From positions 1-9,603 of the forward strand of contig JALVWZ010000259.1 of assembly GCA_027023115.1 (NCBI GenBank): 9,603 bases of DNA. Reading direction: 5' to 3'. Below the pieces are notes generated by a model. It worked only from the letters and a program-made list of their open reading frames with translations, ran no database searches and was not told the DNA's origin. The position numbers and the translations under genes are program-made. The first letter of the stretch is position 1; each line of letters opens with the position of its first letter. This document shows, in pieces, positions 1 to 5,878 of this stretch. This DNA is from Thermaceae bacterium (lineage in GTDB: Bacteria; Deinococcota; Deinococci; Deinococcales; Marinithermaceae).

Positions 1-1
1 C

Positions 2-328
2 GTGGCCGGCATGGACGACGTTTCCATGCACACCGCCCTGCGGGCCCTCAGCGCCGCCGGCGGCGGCTACGTGGCCGCCCTCGGCGAAGAGGTGCTCGAG
101 CTGCTGCCGCTGCCCATCGCCGGGCTGATTTCCGACGAACCCATCGAGGCGGTGCAAACGCGCATGGACGCTCTCCTGACTGCGGCCCACGAGCGCCTGG
201 GGGCGCGCTCGCGCGACCCGTTCATGCAGCTGGCCTTCCTGCCGCTGGAGGTTATTCCCCACCTCAAGCTGACCGACCGTGGTCTGGTGAACGTAGACGA
301 TTTCGAGCTGGTAAGCCTCTGGGTTTAG
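2..328 (+). CDS. ade: Adenine deaminase, C-terminal fragment (5' end outside window)
   Basis: The open frame enters from the left edge and ends at TAG 326-328, leaving about 108 C-terminal residues. Two stretches are recognisable as the C-terminal region of bacterial adenine deaminase (COG1001, amidohydrolase superfamily): LPLPIAGLISDEP around residues 36-48, and DPFMQLAFLPLEVIPHLKLTDRG around residues 72-94, followed by a short tail ending LWV. The enzyme hydrolyses adenine to hypoxanthine and ammonia in purine salvage; it is cytosolic and metal dependent. The metal-binding and catalytic residues lie upstream and cannot be checked here. The GTG at position 2 and the ATG at 11 are internal codons, because the family is normally well over 500 residues long. 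The gene is convergent with the DUF4388 gene. The family call is fairly secure; substrate specificity is inferred. Confidence 0.85.
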   Translation: MAGMDDVSMHTALRALSAAGGGYVAALGEEVLELLPLPIAGLISDEPIEAVQTRMDALLTAAHERLGARSRDPFMQLAFLPLEVIPHLKLTDRGLVNVDDFELVSLWV

Positions 329-330
329 CT

Positions 331-356
331 GTGCGGGCTGGCCACGTTGCTCGCAC
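331..356 (+). terminator. Stem-loop just after the adenine deaminase stop
   Basis: Arms GTGCGGGC (331-338) and GCTCGCAC (349-356) pair over 8 bp with one G-U wobble around a 10-nt loop, starting 2 nt after the stop codon. No U-tract follows, so it may be a weak or factor-assisted terminator or a 3'-end stabiliser. Confidence 0.4.
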
Positions 357-400
357 CACCCTTCGCCGCCGCCAACTTCCCCGTAGCCCCGACAAAGATC

Positions 401-611
401 CGGTCTAAGACGGTTCAAAAGTCGTGGCTGGGGCTCCGCGTCGTCACCATCGTTTCCTATGGCCCCCACGAGCGACGGAGGCCGCGCCGGTCTGGACTGG
501 CTCACTTAGTTGGAACGCGAAATAGCGGCAAGTGGCTTGTGGCCTGTAGTTGTGGCTCGCGACTCGTGGTGCGTGTTATCTCGTCGTAGGGGCGGACCCG
601 TGTGTCCGCCC
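401..611 (+). repeat. Composite intergenic repeat module, copy A
   Basis: Aligned by eye with copies at about 5731-5866 (B) and 5904-6129 (C). The order of parts is: a TTCAAAAGTCG-like segment (414-424); a stretch ending in CCACGAGCGACGGAGGCCG (466-484) and the CCGGTCTGGA core (487-496); an eroded palindrome arm (about 497-520); a GTGGCTTGTGGC phrase (532-543); and a TATCTCGTCGTAGGGG segment leading into a hairpin at 590-611. Copy C has the same order. The inner hairpin of copies B and C is missing here, which suggests this copy has decayed. Boundaries are approximate. Confidence 0.65.
576..611 (+). repeat. 36-bp exact repeat ending in an 8-bp hairpin
   Basis: Positions 576-611 are identical to 6094-6129 over 36 bases. 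The 3' part folds into a hairpin with arms GGGCGGAC (590-597) and GTCCGCCC (604-611) and loop CCGTGT. Perfect identity between copies about 5.5 kb apart, next to diverged flanks, points to recent spread, conversion or selection. It is REP-like in character. No REP-associated transposase is in the window. Confidence 0.8.
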
Positions 612-612
612 T

Positions 613-772
613 ATGGGTGCGTGGTTCATAGTACGTGGTTCGTGGTGCGCGGCGACGGCGACACAAGGCCCGCAGCTCGCAGTTCGCATCGGATAAAGTC
701 TCCCTCCCTCGGGGGAGGGCCGGGGTGGGGATACTAGAAAGCGGCCTGTGGCTTGTAGCTCGTGGCCTGTGG
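613..772 (+). repeat. Degenerate short-phrase repeats (GTGGTTCGTGG, CGCAGTTCGCA, GTGGCCTGTGG types)
   Basis: Positions 618-650 repeat a GTGGTTC phrase with small changes (gcgtggttcatag, tacgtggttcgtggtgcg). Positions 670-687 repeat CGCAGCTCGCAGTTCGCA. Positions 743-772 repeat GGCCTGTGGC-like units. Together with 532-575 these are pseudo-tandem series of 7-11-nt phrases, each slightly altered. They are not in a coding frame and not exact enough to be an ordinary satellite. Confidence 0.55.
701..730 (+). repeat. C/G-rich hairpin with GGGGTGGGG tail
   Basis: CCCTCCC (702-708) pairs with GGGGAGGG within 713-719 as a 7-bp stem with a TCGG loop, followed by a CCGGGGTGGGG tail. A weaker relative of opposite-looking composition (CTCCCCCAGAGGGCCCCGGTG) lies at about 881-901. 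It is probably a dispersed palindromic repeat. It could act as a transcription attenuator, but no U-tract follows. Confidence 0.5.
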
Positions 773-815
773 AAACGCCGTGATATGTCGTCTTGCGCAC
801 TCCGAATGCAGCTTA

Positions 816-878
816 CCCACATCCCACATCCCACTCCCTACCTCCTACTACACACTACGCACTACGTACCGTCCCACC
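816..878. repeat. CCCACATCCCAC / CACTACGCACTACG pseudo-tandem block
   Basis: The block begins with CCCACATCCCACATCCCACT and grades into CTACCTCCTACTACACACTACGCACTACGTACC. It is a run of 7-8-nt phrases with drifting sequence, strongly depleted in G on the + strand. It looks like slippage-prone low-complexity DNA, and no reading frame in it looks like a protein. Confidence 0.55.
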
Positions 879-922
879 ACCTCCCCCAGAGGGCCCCGGT
901 GAACAACCCGTTGGGAAGCTAA

Positions 923-1969
923 TCAGATCGAGCGGCGGATGGGGGCCAGGGCGCTTAGAACGTCGCTTTCGGTAAAGGGCTTGCGGATGTACTGCACGCG
1001 GTTGGTGCGCACCCACAACCCGCGCGGCGGCTGTTCGGCGACGACCCAAACGGGCGCGTAGCGGCCGGCGGCGCTCTGCCGCAGCGCTTTGACCCGCGCC
1101 GGCACCTCCTCGCCCTCGACGAGGATCGCCGCCGGCCGCTTGCGCTCGACCATCCGCAGCGCCATCTCCTGGTTCGGAGCGATAAGCGTCCGGTAGCGTT
1201 CACGCTCCAACAAAACGAAGAGCAAGCGCCGCACCAGGCTCGACTCGGCCCAGATGAGCACCAGCGGATCCTCGGGCGCCACCGTGGCCGGCCTGAGCAG
1301 GCCGCGGCTCTTCAGCTCGTAGAGCAGGTGAAAGGCGTGCTCTTCGGAAAGCCCCGCCTCCACCGCTAGGCTGCGGGCGCGGTGGGTGCCGTCGGCCAGC
1401 TCCAAAAGCTGCCAGGCCTCCTGCGGCAGCGAGTGCTGGGTCGGGTCGCCCGCCAGTACCAGTACCTCGTCGGGCTCTACCGTGCCGCGGTGCCACTCGT
1501 CGAGGCGGCGCGCCGCCTCGAGCACCGCCGCCCGTGTTTCCAGGGTGTGCGGCAGGGGCACCTGCGAGGCGTTGTCACCCGACCCCTCGGCCACGAAGGT
1601 GCCCTCGCTCCAGCCGAGCATGGTGGCGATAGCCTCGATGACCTGGGAGAAAAGCGCCTCGCGGAGGTCCTGCTCGGTTATCAGCTTCTTACTGAGCGCC
1701 AGCTGGCCCAGCGGTGTGCCGGGGTTCTCGTTGCGCTGCAAAAGAACCAGGTCCTGCACCTCCTTGAGGGTCACGAACCCGAGGCGTACCAAATACTCGC
1801 CCAGGTGCGGCCCCGGCTCGGTGCGGGCATAGACCATGCGGCCGATGTTCAAGTGGATGCGCCCCCAACCGGAACGCGCCTTGACCGTGACCACCGCCGA
1901 GCGCTTGGCCGTTTCCAGGGCCTTGAGCAGCTCGCCCAGGTCGAGCTCCTTGAGGGTTCCCTTGATCAT
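923..1969 (-). CDS. DUF4388 (PATAN-type) protein with C-terminal pseudo-receiver domain
   Basis: A 348-residue cytosolic protein with no signal peptide. Residues about 1-130 resemble the DUF4388 domain seen in regulatory proteins of Thermus, Deinococcus and deltaproteobacteria ([18 protein letters not shown] at the start). Residues about 180-227 look like a small winged-helix segment. Residues about 235-343 resemble a response-regulator receiver: a hydrophobic beta-1 (LVLIW), then a helix, then KPF near the C-terminus, with K330 at the conserved Lys position. The acidic pocket is reduced to one residue (A241/E242), and the phospho-acceptor position appears to be E285, not Asp. It is therefore probably a signalling or scaffold protein that is not phosphorylated; its function is unknown. 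The ATG (1967-1969) overlaps the ruvB stop by 4 nt (ATGA), indicating translational coupling. Such proteins are often discussed in connection with motility or polysaccharide regulation, but nothing here shows that. Confidence 0.75.
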   Translation of the reverse strand: MIKGTLKELDLGELLKALETAKRSAVVTVKARSGWGRIHLNIGRMVYARTEPGPHLGEYLVRLGFVTLKEVQDLVLLQRNENPGTPLGQLALSKKLITEQDLREALFSQVIEAIATMLGWSEGTFVAEGSGDNASQVPLPHTLETRAAVLEAARRLDEWHRGTVEPDEVLVLAGDPTQHSLPQEAWQLLELADGTHRARSLAVEAGLSEEHAFHLLYELKSRGLLRPATVAPEDPLVLIWAESSLVRRLLFVLLERERYRTLIAPNQEMALRMVERKRPAAILVEGEEVPARVKALRQSAAGRYAPVWVVAEQPPRGLWVRTNRVQYIRKPFTESDVLSALAPIRRSI

Positions 1970-2952
1970 GGCTCCTCGAAGAGCGGCTGCGCGCCCTCGG
2001 GGAGGGGCAGGCCCAGGTGTTTGTAGGCGCGCTCGCCGGCCACCCGCCCCCGCGGGGTGCGCTGGATAAGGCCCAACTGGATCAGGTAGGGTTCGTGGAC
2101 CTCCTCGAGCGTCGCCGGGTCTTCGTGCATGGCGGTGGCCAGCGTTTCCAGGCCCACCGGACCGCCGGCGAACTTGGTAATCATCGTTTCCAGGATGCGG
2201 CGGTCGCGCGCCTCCAGACCCAGCTCGTCGAGCCCCAACGCGTCCAGCGCCTTGCGAGTGCGCGCCAACGTGACTGTTTCTTCGCCGGCCACCTCGGCGT
2301 AATCGCGCACGCGCCTAAAGAGCCGCTTGGCCACGCGCATGGTGCCGCGGCTGCGGCGGCCAATCTCCAGCGCCGCTTCGTGCTCGATGGCAATGCCCAG
2401 CAGCCGCGCGTCACGCTCCACCCCCTGGGCCAGCTCGCTTTCGGTGTAGAACTCCAGGTGCTCGACGATCCCGAAGCGGCTCCTGAGCGGCCCCGAGATC
2501 AGCCCTGGGCGGGTGGTAGCGCCCACCAGCGTAAAACGGGGCAGGTCGAGCCGGATCGTCCGCGCCGCCGGACCCTGACCGATGACGATGTCTATCTTGA
2601 AGTCCTCCATGGCCGGGTAGAGGTGTTCCTCGGCGGTGCGGCTGAGGCGGTGGATCTCGTCGATGAAGAGCACGTCGCCCTCTTCCAGGCTGTTGGTGAG
2701 GATGGCCGCCAGGTCGCCCGGTTTTTCGATGGCCGGGCCCGAGGTCACGCGGATGTTGACCCCCATCTCGGCGGCAATCACGTGCGCCAGCGTGGTCTTG
2801 CCCAGCCCCGGCGGCCCGAAGAGCAACAGGTGGTCGAGCGGCTCGCCGCGCTGCTTGGCCGCCTGCAAGTAAACCGACATCTTGGCCTTCAGGCGCTCCT
2901 GGCCAACGTAGTCGGCCAGGCTCTCGGGGCGCAGGGTCAGGTCTAACTCCAC
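1966..2952 (-). CDS. ruvB: Holliday junction branch migration ATPase RuvB
   Basis: A 328-residue AAA+ motor that forms hexameric rings on the arms of RuvA-bound Holliday junctions and pumps DNA during recombinational repair. Visible motifs: Walker A GPPGLGKT (46-53), Walker B with D98-E99, sensor 1 GATTRPG (144-150), arginine finger R159 in SRFG, sensor 2 R206 in GTMR, and a C-terminal winged helix (about 255-325) with [18 protein letters not shown]. Length and sequence match Thermus RuvB closely. The GTG start at 2952 fits the family N-terminus (ELDLTLRP, one residue longer than the Thermus protein as I recall it). A GGAAGG ribosome-binding site lies about 12 nt before it, which is rather far. 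The gene sits 33 nt after the secreted-protein gene and overlaps the DUF4388 gene by 4 nt, so all three are probably co-transcribed. ruvA and ruvC are not in the window. Confidence 0.97.
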   Translation of the reverse strand: MELDLTLRPESLADYVGQERLKAKMSVYLQAAKQRGEPLDHLLLFGPPGLGKTTLAHVIAAEMGVNIRVTSGPAIEKPGDLAAILTNSLEEGDVLFIDEIHRLSRTAEEHLYPAMEDFKIDIVIGQGPAARTIRLDLPRFTLVGATTRPGLISGPLRSRFGIVEHLEFYTESELAQGVERDARLLGIAIEHEAALEIGRRSRGTMRVAKRLFRRVRDYAEVAGEETVTLARTRKALDALGLDELGLEARDRRILETMITKFAGGPVGLETLATAMHEDPATLEEVHEPYLIQLGLIQRTPRGRVAGERAYKHLGLPLPEGAQPLFEEP

Positions 2953-2960
2953 GTGTTCAT
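2943..2960 (-). other. Mini-ORF (5 codons) overlapping the ruvB start
   Basis: On the minus strand an ATG at 2960-2958 reads Met-Asn-Thr-Trp-Ser and stops at TAG 2945-2943, spanning the ruvB GTG in another frame. The GGAAGG at 2970-2965 lies 4 nt from this ATG but 12 nt from the ruvB GTG. Either spacing is loose in this organism or the mini-ORF tunes ruvB initiation. It may also be chance. Confidence 0.25.
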
Positions 2961-2985
2961 GATACCTTCCAACCCAAGGTAAACT

Positions 2986-3732
2986 TCAGGGTAGCGCCGA
3001 GAAGGGGCGTAGGAGTTCTATGCGGTTCCTTTCCAGCCAGCGCATCACCTCTGGCGGCACGCACTTGGCCAGCCAGGCCCGGGCCTCGCGCCCGCGGCCA
3101 AGAGCGTAGGCGTTTATCCAGTAGGTAGCGGCGTGACCGATGAGTTCGAGAGCGGAGTTGCCGCCCGACTCCAGAGCCTCTCTGAGGGCGGTAAAGGCAT
3201 GTTCCATCGCCTCTTGGGTGGGGCCAGGGTAGCGCCGGGTGGCCTCGACGAAGAGGCCGTTTTTCCAAACGTAGGTACGCCAGACCGCGGGCGAACAGGC
3301 GTAGCAAAGGCCGTCAACGTAGGCGTAGCTATGGGCCATCGTTAGCTCCGCCTTGCCGTCGCCGTCGCTGTCACGTATCAGCGCTAGTCCGCCGTTGCCC
3401 CAATCGTGACTGCTGAGCGTGACCACCTCACCGTCCTGCAGAGCAAAAATGCTCACCGCATTGCAGCAATGGGCGCCACCGGAGTAGGCGCGTGCAATCA
3501 GTTCCGGCGGCTTTGCGCCGGTGAGCTCAGCCAGCTCGACGTTTATCAGGTAATCCTCGGCCAGGACCGTTTCTTCGCCGCCCTTTACCAGCAACAGCCG
3601 TTGCATTTCCTGACCGCCTTCGTCCCGGTAATGCTCGACGGTCACGGTGTAGGGCCCCCAGGAAAAAGAGTTTGAGGCGAGCGCGACCTGGACCAGGATC
3701 AAGGCCAACAGAACCCGAAGGGCACGGAGCAT
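2986..3732 (-). CDS. Secreted or periplasmic protein of unknown function with GGAHCC motif
   Basis: A 248-residue protein I cannot assign to a named function. Residues 1-19 form a signal peptide: basic MLRALR, a Leu/Val/Ala core, then Val-Ala-Leu-Ala before S20, a good signal peptidase I site. The mature part contains YSGGAHCC (83-90), a DSDGDGKAEL loop (121-130) resembling a calcium-binding or FG-GAP-like turn, a CYAC pair (143-146) and C224, so five cysteines may form disulfides outside the cytoplasm. Residues about 172-240 look helical and may be a separate C-terminal domain. The ATG at 3730-3732 is preceded by GAGGT at only about 1 nt spacing and by TATTAT, so translation may be leaderless. 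It is first of a compact minus-strand run ahead of ruvB, with no visible functional tie to DNA repair. Confidence 0.75.
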   Translation of the reverse strand: MLRALRVLLALILVQVALASNSFSWGPYTVTVEHYRDEGGQEMQRLLLVKGGEETVLAEDYLINVELAELTGAKPPELIARAYSGGAHCCNAVSIFALQDGEVVTLSSHDWGNGGLALIRDSDGDGKAELTMAHSYAYVDGLCYACSPAVWRTYVWKNGLFVEATRRYPGPTQEAMEHAFTALREALESGGNSALELIGHAATYWINAYALGRGREARAWLAKCVPPEVMRWLERNRIELLRPFSALP

Positions 3733-3757
3733 ACCTCATAATAGTTTCCGGGGAACC
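3733..3757. promoter_or_regulatory. Compact divergent promoter between the secreted protein gene and the PIN-ttuB-ttuA operon
   Basis: Only 25 nt separate the divergent start codons. On the minus strand TATTAT (3743-3738) lies 5 nt before the ATG, with a poor TAGACG -35-like element about 19 nt further upstream inside the PIN gene. On the plus strand CATAAT (3737-3742) lies 15 nt before the TTG of the PIN gene, with no clear -35. The two -10-like boxes overlap on opposite strands, so the promoters would compete. The minus-strand spacing suits a leaderless mRNA. The call rests on sequence resemblance only. Confidence 0.4.
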
Positions 3758-4453
3758 TTGCTCGTCTATCTCGACCAGAACTACGCCTCGCGCATCGCCA
3801 AGCACCTGCTGGCGCTGCCGGGTCAGGAAGAGTTCGGCGCAGTCTGGGAGGCCTTGCTGGCGCTGGGTGATCGGGTAGTCGCGCCCCCGAGCCCGTTTCA
3901 CGCCCTCGAGCTCCACGGCGGCTACCTGCTGCCCACCTTCCGGCGCATGTTCGCGCGGGTGAACCAGGGGTACTGGGTACGCCCCTGGCAGGACGTGGTA
4001 GGGCGGCAGGCAAAGCGGGGCGGCATCGAGCGCCAAGACCTTCTCTGGCGCCGGGGCAGTTGGGAGGAGCCGGCGGACCTGGACCCGCTGTGGGGTCTAT
4101 TGGACCTCAAGCTCGATGGCGACTTCTACGCCCGCGCGGCGGCGGCGCGCTCGTGGGCGCGGCGGCGTTTGGGCCTGGACCGCGCGGCGGAGGCGCTGCC
4201 CTTCTTGCGGTTCCTGGGCCGGCTGACGGCTTTTCATTCGCTCCAGGAGGAGCGCGAACGGCGGCCCAGCGACCTGGTGGACGTGGTCATGGCCAGCACG
4301 GTGGCGCCTTACGTTGGCGCCTTGGCCACCGACCGCTACCTGCGCGAGGCGCTGGCGCGGCTGGCGCCCGAAGTGCGGGCCTGGTCGGGGAGGAAGCGCG
4401 AGGTGGCGGCGCTGGCGGACTGGCTGCGCGGCTGTGCTAAGGTACAGCCGTGA
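3758..4453 (+). CDS. PIN-like domain protein, putative ribonuclease, coupled to ttuB
   Basis: A 231-residue cytosolic protein. The N-terminal beta strand with an acidic residue (LVYLDQN, D6), E51 in LELHGGY, D172/D175 in SDLVDVVMAS and D192 in ALATDRYL are placed as in PIN-domain nucleases, where three or four acids bind a divalent metal. The central part (about 60-165) is longer than in small VapC-type toxins. TTG is chosen as start because it lies just before the beta-1 strand, and no upstream in-frame ATG, GTG or TTG fits in the 25-nt gap. No good Shine-Dalgarno is seen. No small antitoxin-like gene precedes it, which argues against a classical VapBC module. The stop overlaps the ttuB GTG by 4 nt (GTGA), so it is probably translationally coupled to the tRNA-thiolation genes. 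An RNA target, perhaps tRNA, is inference only. Confidence 0.7.
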   Translation: MLVYLDQNYASRIAKHLLALPGQEEFGAVWEALLALGDRVVAPPSPFHALELHGGYLLPTFRRMFARVNQGYWVRPWQDVVGRQAKRGGIERQDLLWRRGSWEEPADLDPLWGLLDLKLDGDFYARAAAARSWARRRLGLDRAAEALPFLRFLGRLTAFHSLQEERERRPSDLVDVVMASTVAPYVGALATDRYLREALARLAPEVRAWSGRKREVAALADWLRGCAKVQP

Positions 4454-4653
4454 AGGTAGTTTTGCGAACGCCGCAAAAGGAAACGCGCCAGCTGGAAGGC
4501 CCGCTCACGGTGGCCGAGATGCTGAAGGAGCTGGGCATAGACCCCGAAGGGGTAATAGTGGCCCGCGGCTCCGATCTGCTCACGCCCGACGCCCGCCTGG
4601 ACGACGCCGACGAGGTGGAGGTAATCCAGGCCATTTCCGGGGGCGCAAAGTGA
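4450..4653 (+). CDS. ttuB: TtuB-like ubiquitin-fold sulfur carrier protein
   Basis: A 67-residue protein of the ThiS/MoaD/ubiquitin-like family. In Thermus, TtuB is adenylated and thiocarboxylated at its C-terminal glycine by TtuC and then donates sulfur to TtuA for 2-thiolation of tRNA T54; it can also be conjugated to proteins. Visible here: beta-grasp start KVVLRTPQ, the TVAEMLKELGI helix (20-30), the LDDADEVEVIQAISGG tail (50-65). The di-glycine is at 64-65 but is followed by Ala-Lys before the stop, unlike the usual GG terminus. Start GTG at 4450 overlaps the PIN gene stop; AAGG at 4440-4443 is a suitable ribosome-binding site. The 3' end overlaps the ttuA GTG by 4 nt. MoaD or ThiS identity is less likely because ttuA is immediately next door. 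Confidence 0.88.
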   Translation: MKVVLRTPQKETRQLEGPLTVAEMLKELGIDPEGVIVARGSDLLTPDARLDDADEVEVIQAISGGAK

Positions 4654-5636
4654 AGTGCAGCGTTTGCGGAGCGCCGGCCCAGGTAGAGGTGCGCCGGCGC
4701 AACCGCGCCTTCTGCGCCGAGCACTACCGCGAGTGGTTCGTGCGCGAAACGCGGCGCAACATCAAGCGCCACCGGATGATCCGGCCCCAAGACCGGCTGC
4801 TGGCGGCGGTTAGCGGCGGTAAGGACTCGCTGGTCCTCTGGAGCGTGCTCAGCCAGCTCGGCTACGAAGCGGTGGGGCTGCACATCCAGCTGGGCATTGG
4901 CGACTACTCCCGCCGCGCCCTCGAGACCACCCGCGTCTTCGCCGCCGCCCACGGCCTGGAGCTGATCGTGGTGGACGTGCGCGAGAGCTTTGGCCTGACC
5001 ATCCCCGAGCTGGCCCGGGCCACCGGTCGCGCCGCCTGTAGCGGCTGCGGGCTTTCGAAGCGTTACCTGATGAACCGGGTAGCGGAAGACGAGGGCTTCA
5101 ACGTGGTGGCCACCGGTCACAACTTGGACGACGAAGCGGCCACCCTGCTAGGCAACGTCAGCCACTGGCAGCTGGACGCTCTGGTACGGCAGGGGCCGAT
5201 GCTCGCGGAGCGCCCCGGCCTGGCCCGGCGCATCAAGCCGCTTTATACGTTCACTGAGCGTGAAGTAGCCGCCTACGCCTTTCTGGCCGGCATTTCCTAC
5301 CAGCACGAGGAGTGCCTCCACGCGGAAGGGGCCAAGAGCCTGCTCTACAAGGAGCTCTTGAACCGGCTGGAAACACGCATGCCAGGTACCAAACAGGTCT
5401 TTCTCGATCAATACCTGAAGAAGGTGCAGCCAGCGCTGCGGGACCATTCGGGCGAAGCCGAGGTGGAGCTGCGCCGCTGCGAACGCTGCGGCTCGGTCAC
5501 CACCGGCGCGGTCTGCGCCCACTGCAAACTCTGGGACCGCGCCTACGCCCGCGCCAAAAAACGCCACCTCCTGCCACCCGAAGCCGGGTTTGACCCCCAG
5601 CCCAAACTGCACTTCTTGACCCGAGCCGAGCCGTAG
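4650..5636 (+). CDS. ttuA: tRNA-5-methyluridine(54) 2-sulfurtransferase TtuA
   Basis: A 328-residue enzyme that adenylates C2 of T54 in tRNA and replaces the oxygen with sulfur from TtuB thiocarboxylate, giving s2T54, which raises tRNA melting temperature in thermophiles. Visible: N-terminal zinc site C3, C6, C22, H25; PP-loop SGGKDS (55-60); three cysteines that hold the catalytic 4Fe-4S cluster, C130 and C133 (ACSGCG) and C222 (HEECLH); C-terminal zinc site C277, C280, C289, C292. With GTG at 4650 as residue 1, the catalytic cysteines fall at 130, 133 and 222, the numbers used for Thermus TtuA, which supports this start. The frame is open further upstream to 4314, but that part overlaps the PIN gene and ttuB. 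The gene is last in the PIN-ttuB-ttuA operon. TtuC and TtuD are not in the window. Confidence 0.96.
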   Translation: MKCSVCGAPAQVEVRRRNRAFCAEHYREWFVRETRRNIKRHRMIRPQDRLLAAVSGGKDSLVLWSVLSQLGYEAVGLHIQLGIGDYSRRALETTRVFAAAHGLELIVVDVRESFGLTIPELARATGRAACSGCGLSKRYLMNRVAEDEGFNVVATGHNLDDEAATLLGNVSHWQLDALVRQGPMLAERPGLARRIKPLYTFTEREVAAYAFLAGISYQHEECLHAEGAKSLLYKELLNRLETRMPGTKQVFLDQYLKKVQPALRDHSGEAEVELRRCERCGSVTTGAVCAHCKLWDRAYARAKKRHLLPPEAGFDPQPKLHFLTRAEP

Positions 5637-5643
5637 CCGCCGG

Positions 5644-5691
5644 GACGGTCTGGCTGTACGGTCTGAACACGTTGACCAAGCCAGCCCCGTC
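5644..5691 (+). terminator. Long imperfect stem-loop after ttuA
   Basis: GACGGTCTGGCT (5644-5655) can pair with AGCCAGCCCCGTC (5679-5691) with a small bulge, and GGTC (5660-5663) with GACC (5673-5676) inside the loop. It starts 7 nt after the ttuA stop. There is no U-tract, so this is a possible 3'-end structure or weak terminator. Confidence 0.35.
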
Positions 5692-5730
5692 GCCGCGAGC
5701 TTCTTCCCTGCCAGTCGGTGAGAGCCGGGG

Positions 5731-5866
5731 CCAGGACTGTTTCAGAAGTCGTAGCACTGGCTCCGTGTCGACGCCTTTGTTTCCGCAGCCTCCACAAGCG
5801 GCAGAGACCATACCGGTCTGGACCGGCTCGCGCGAGCCAAGGCTCGCTTGGCTGGAATGACGAAAA
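5731..5866 (+). repeat. Composite intergenic repeat module, copy B
   Basis: Begins CCAGGACTGTTTCAGAAGTCG (5731-5751), which matches the CAAAAGTCG region of copy A. It continues to CCTCCACAAGCGGCAGAGACC (about 5789-5809) and CCGGTCTGGA (5813-5822), then a hairpin with arms GCGAGCC (5832-5838) and GGCTCGC (5841-5847), and TTGGCTGGAATGACGAAA (5848-5865). The GTGGCTTGTGGC phrase and the 36-bp element are absent; instead a CCCCAGC hairpin and copy C follow directly. Confidence 0.65.
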
Positions 5867-5878
5867 GGAGCTTATATC

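Larger units (their letters stand above)
329..922. other. Repeat-rich convergent intergenic region, no gene seen
   Basis: This 594-nt gap lies between two convergent genes. The short frames in it have no recognisable protein features and run through the repeats. In order it holds the stem-loop after ade, composite repeat module copy A (about 401-611), degenerate GTGG-type and CGCAG-type phrases, a G-rich hairpin (701-730) and a CTAC/CCCAC pseudo-tandem block (816-878). No convincing intrinsic terminator with a U-tract was found for the DUF4388 gene that ends at 923. Confidence 0.7.

Noticed and set aside
347..922. Several short open frames in the first intergenic region
   Set aside because: All translate hairpins and phrase repeats (Arg/Pro/Ser-rich) and have no convincing start context.
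2017..2946. 309-residue + strand open frame opposite ruvB
   Set aside because: It is an antisense shadow of a gene with complete RuvB motifs; the translation shows no domain and is rich in Arg, Gln and His as expected from reversed high-GC codons.
3758..4453. VapC toxin of a VapBC pair
   Set aside because: No small antitoxin gene precedes it in the 25-nt divergent gap, and the protein is much longer than usual VapC.
4314..4649. Upstream extension of the TtuA frame (N-terminal fusion)
   Set aside because: The extension overlaps the PIN and ttuB genes and lacks domain signatures; starting at GTG 4650 puts the zinc and Fe-S cysteines at the positions known for TtuA.
4642..4653. Frameshift at the ttuB 3' end as the cause of the Ala-Lys tail
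   Set aside because: Not adopted because the frame, the GTGA overlap and the length up to Gly-Gly are all regular; it remains a possibility only if reads show an error.
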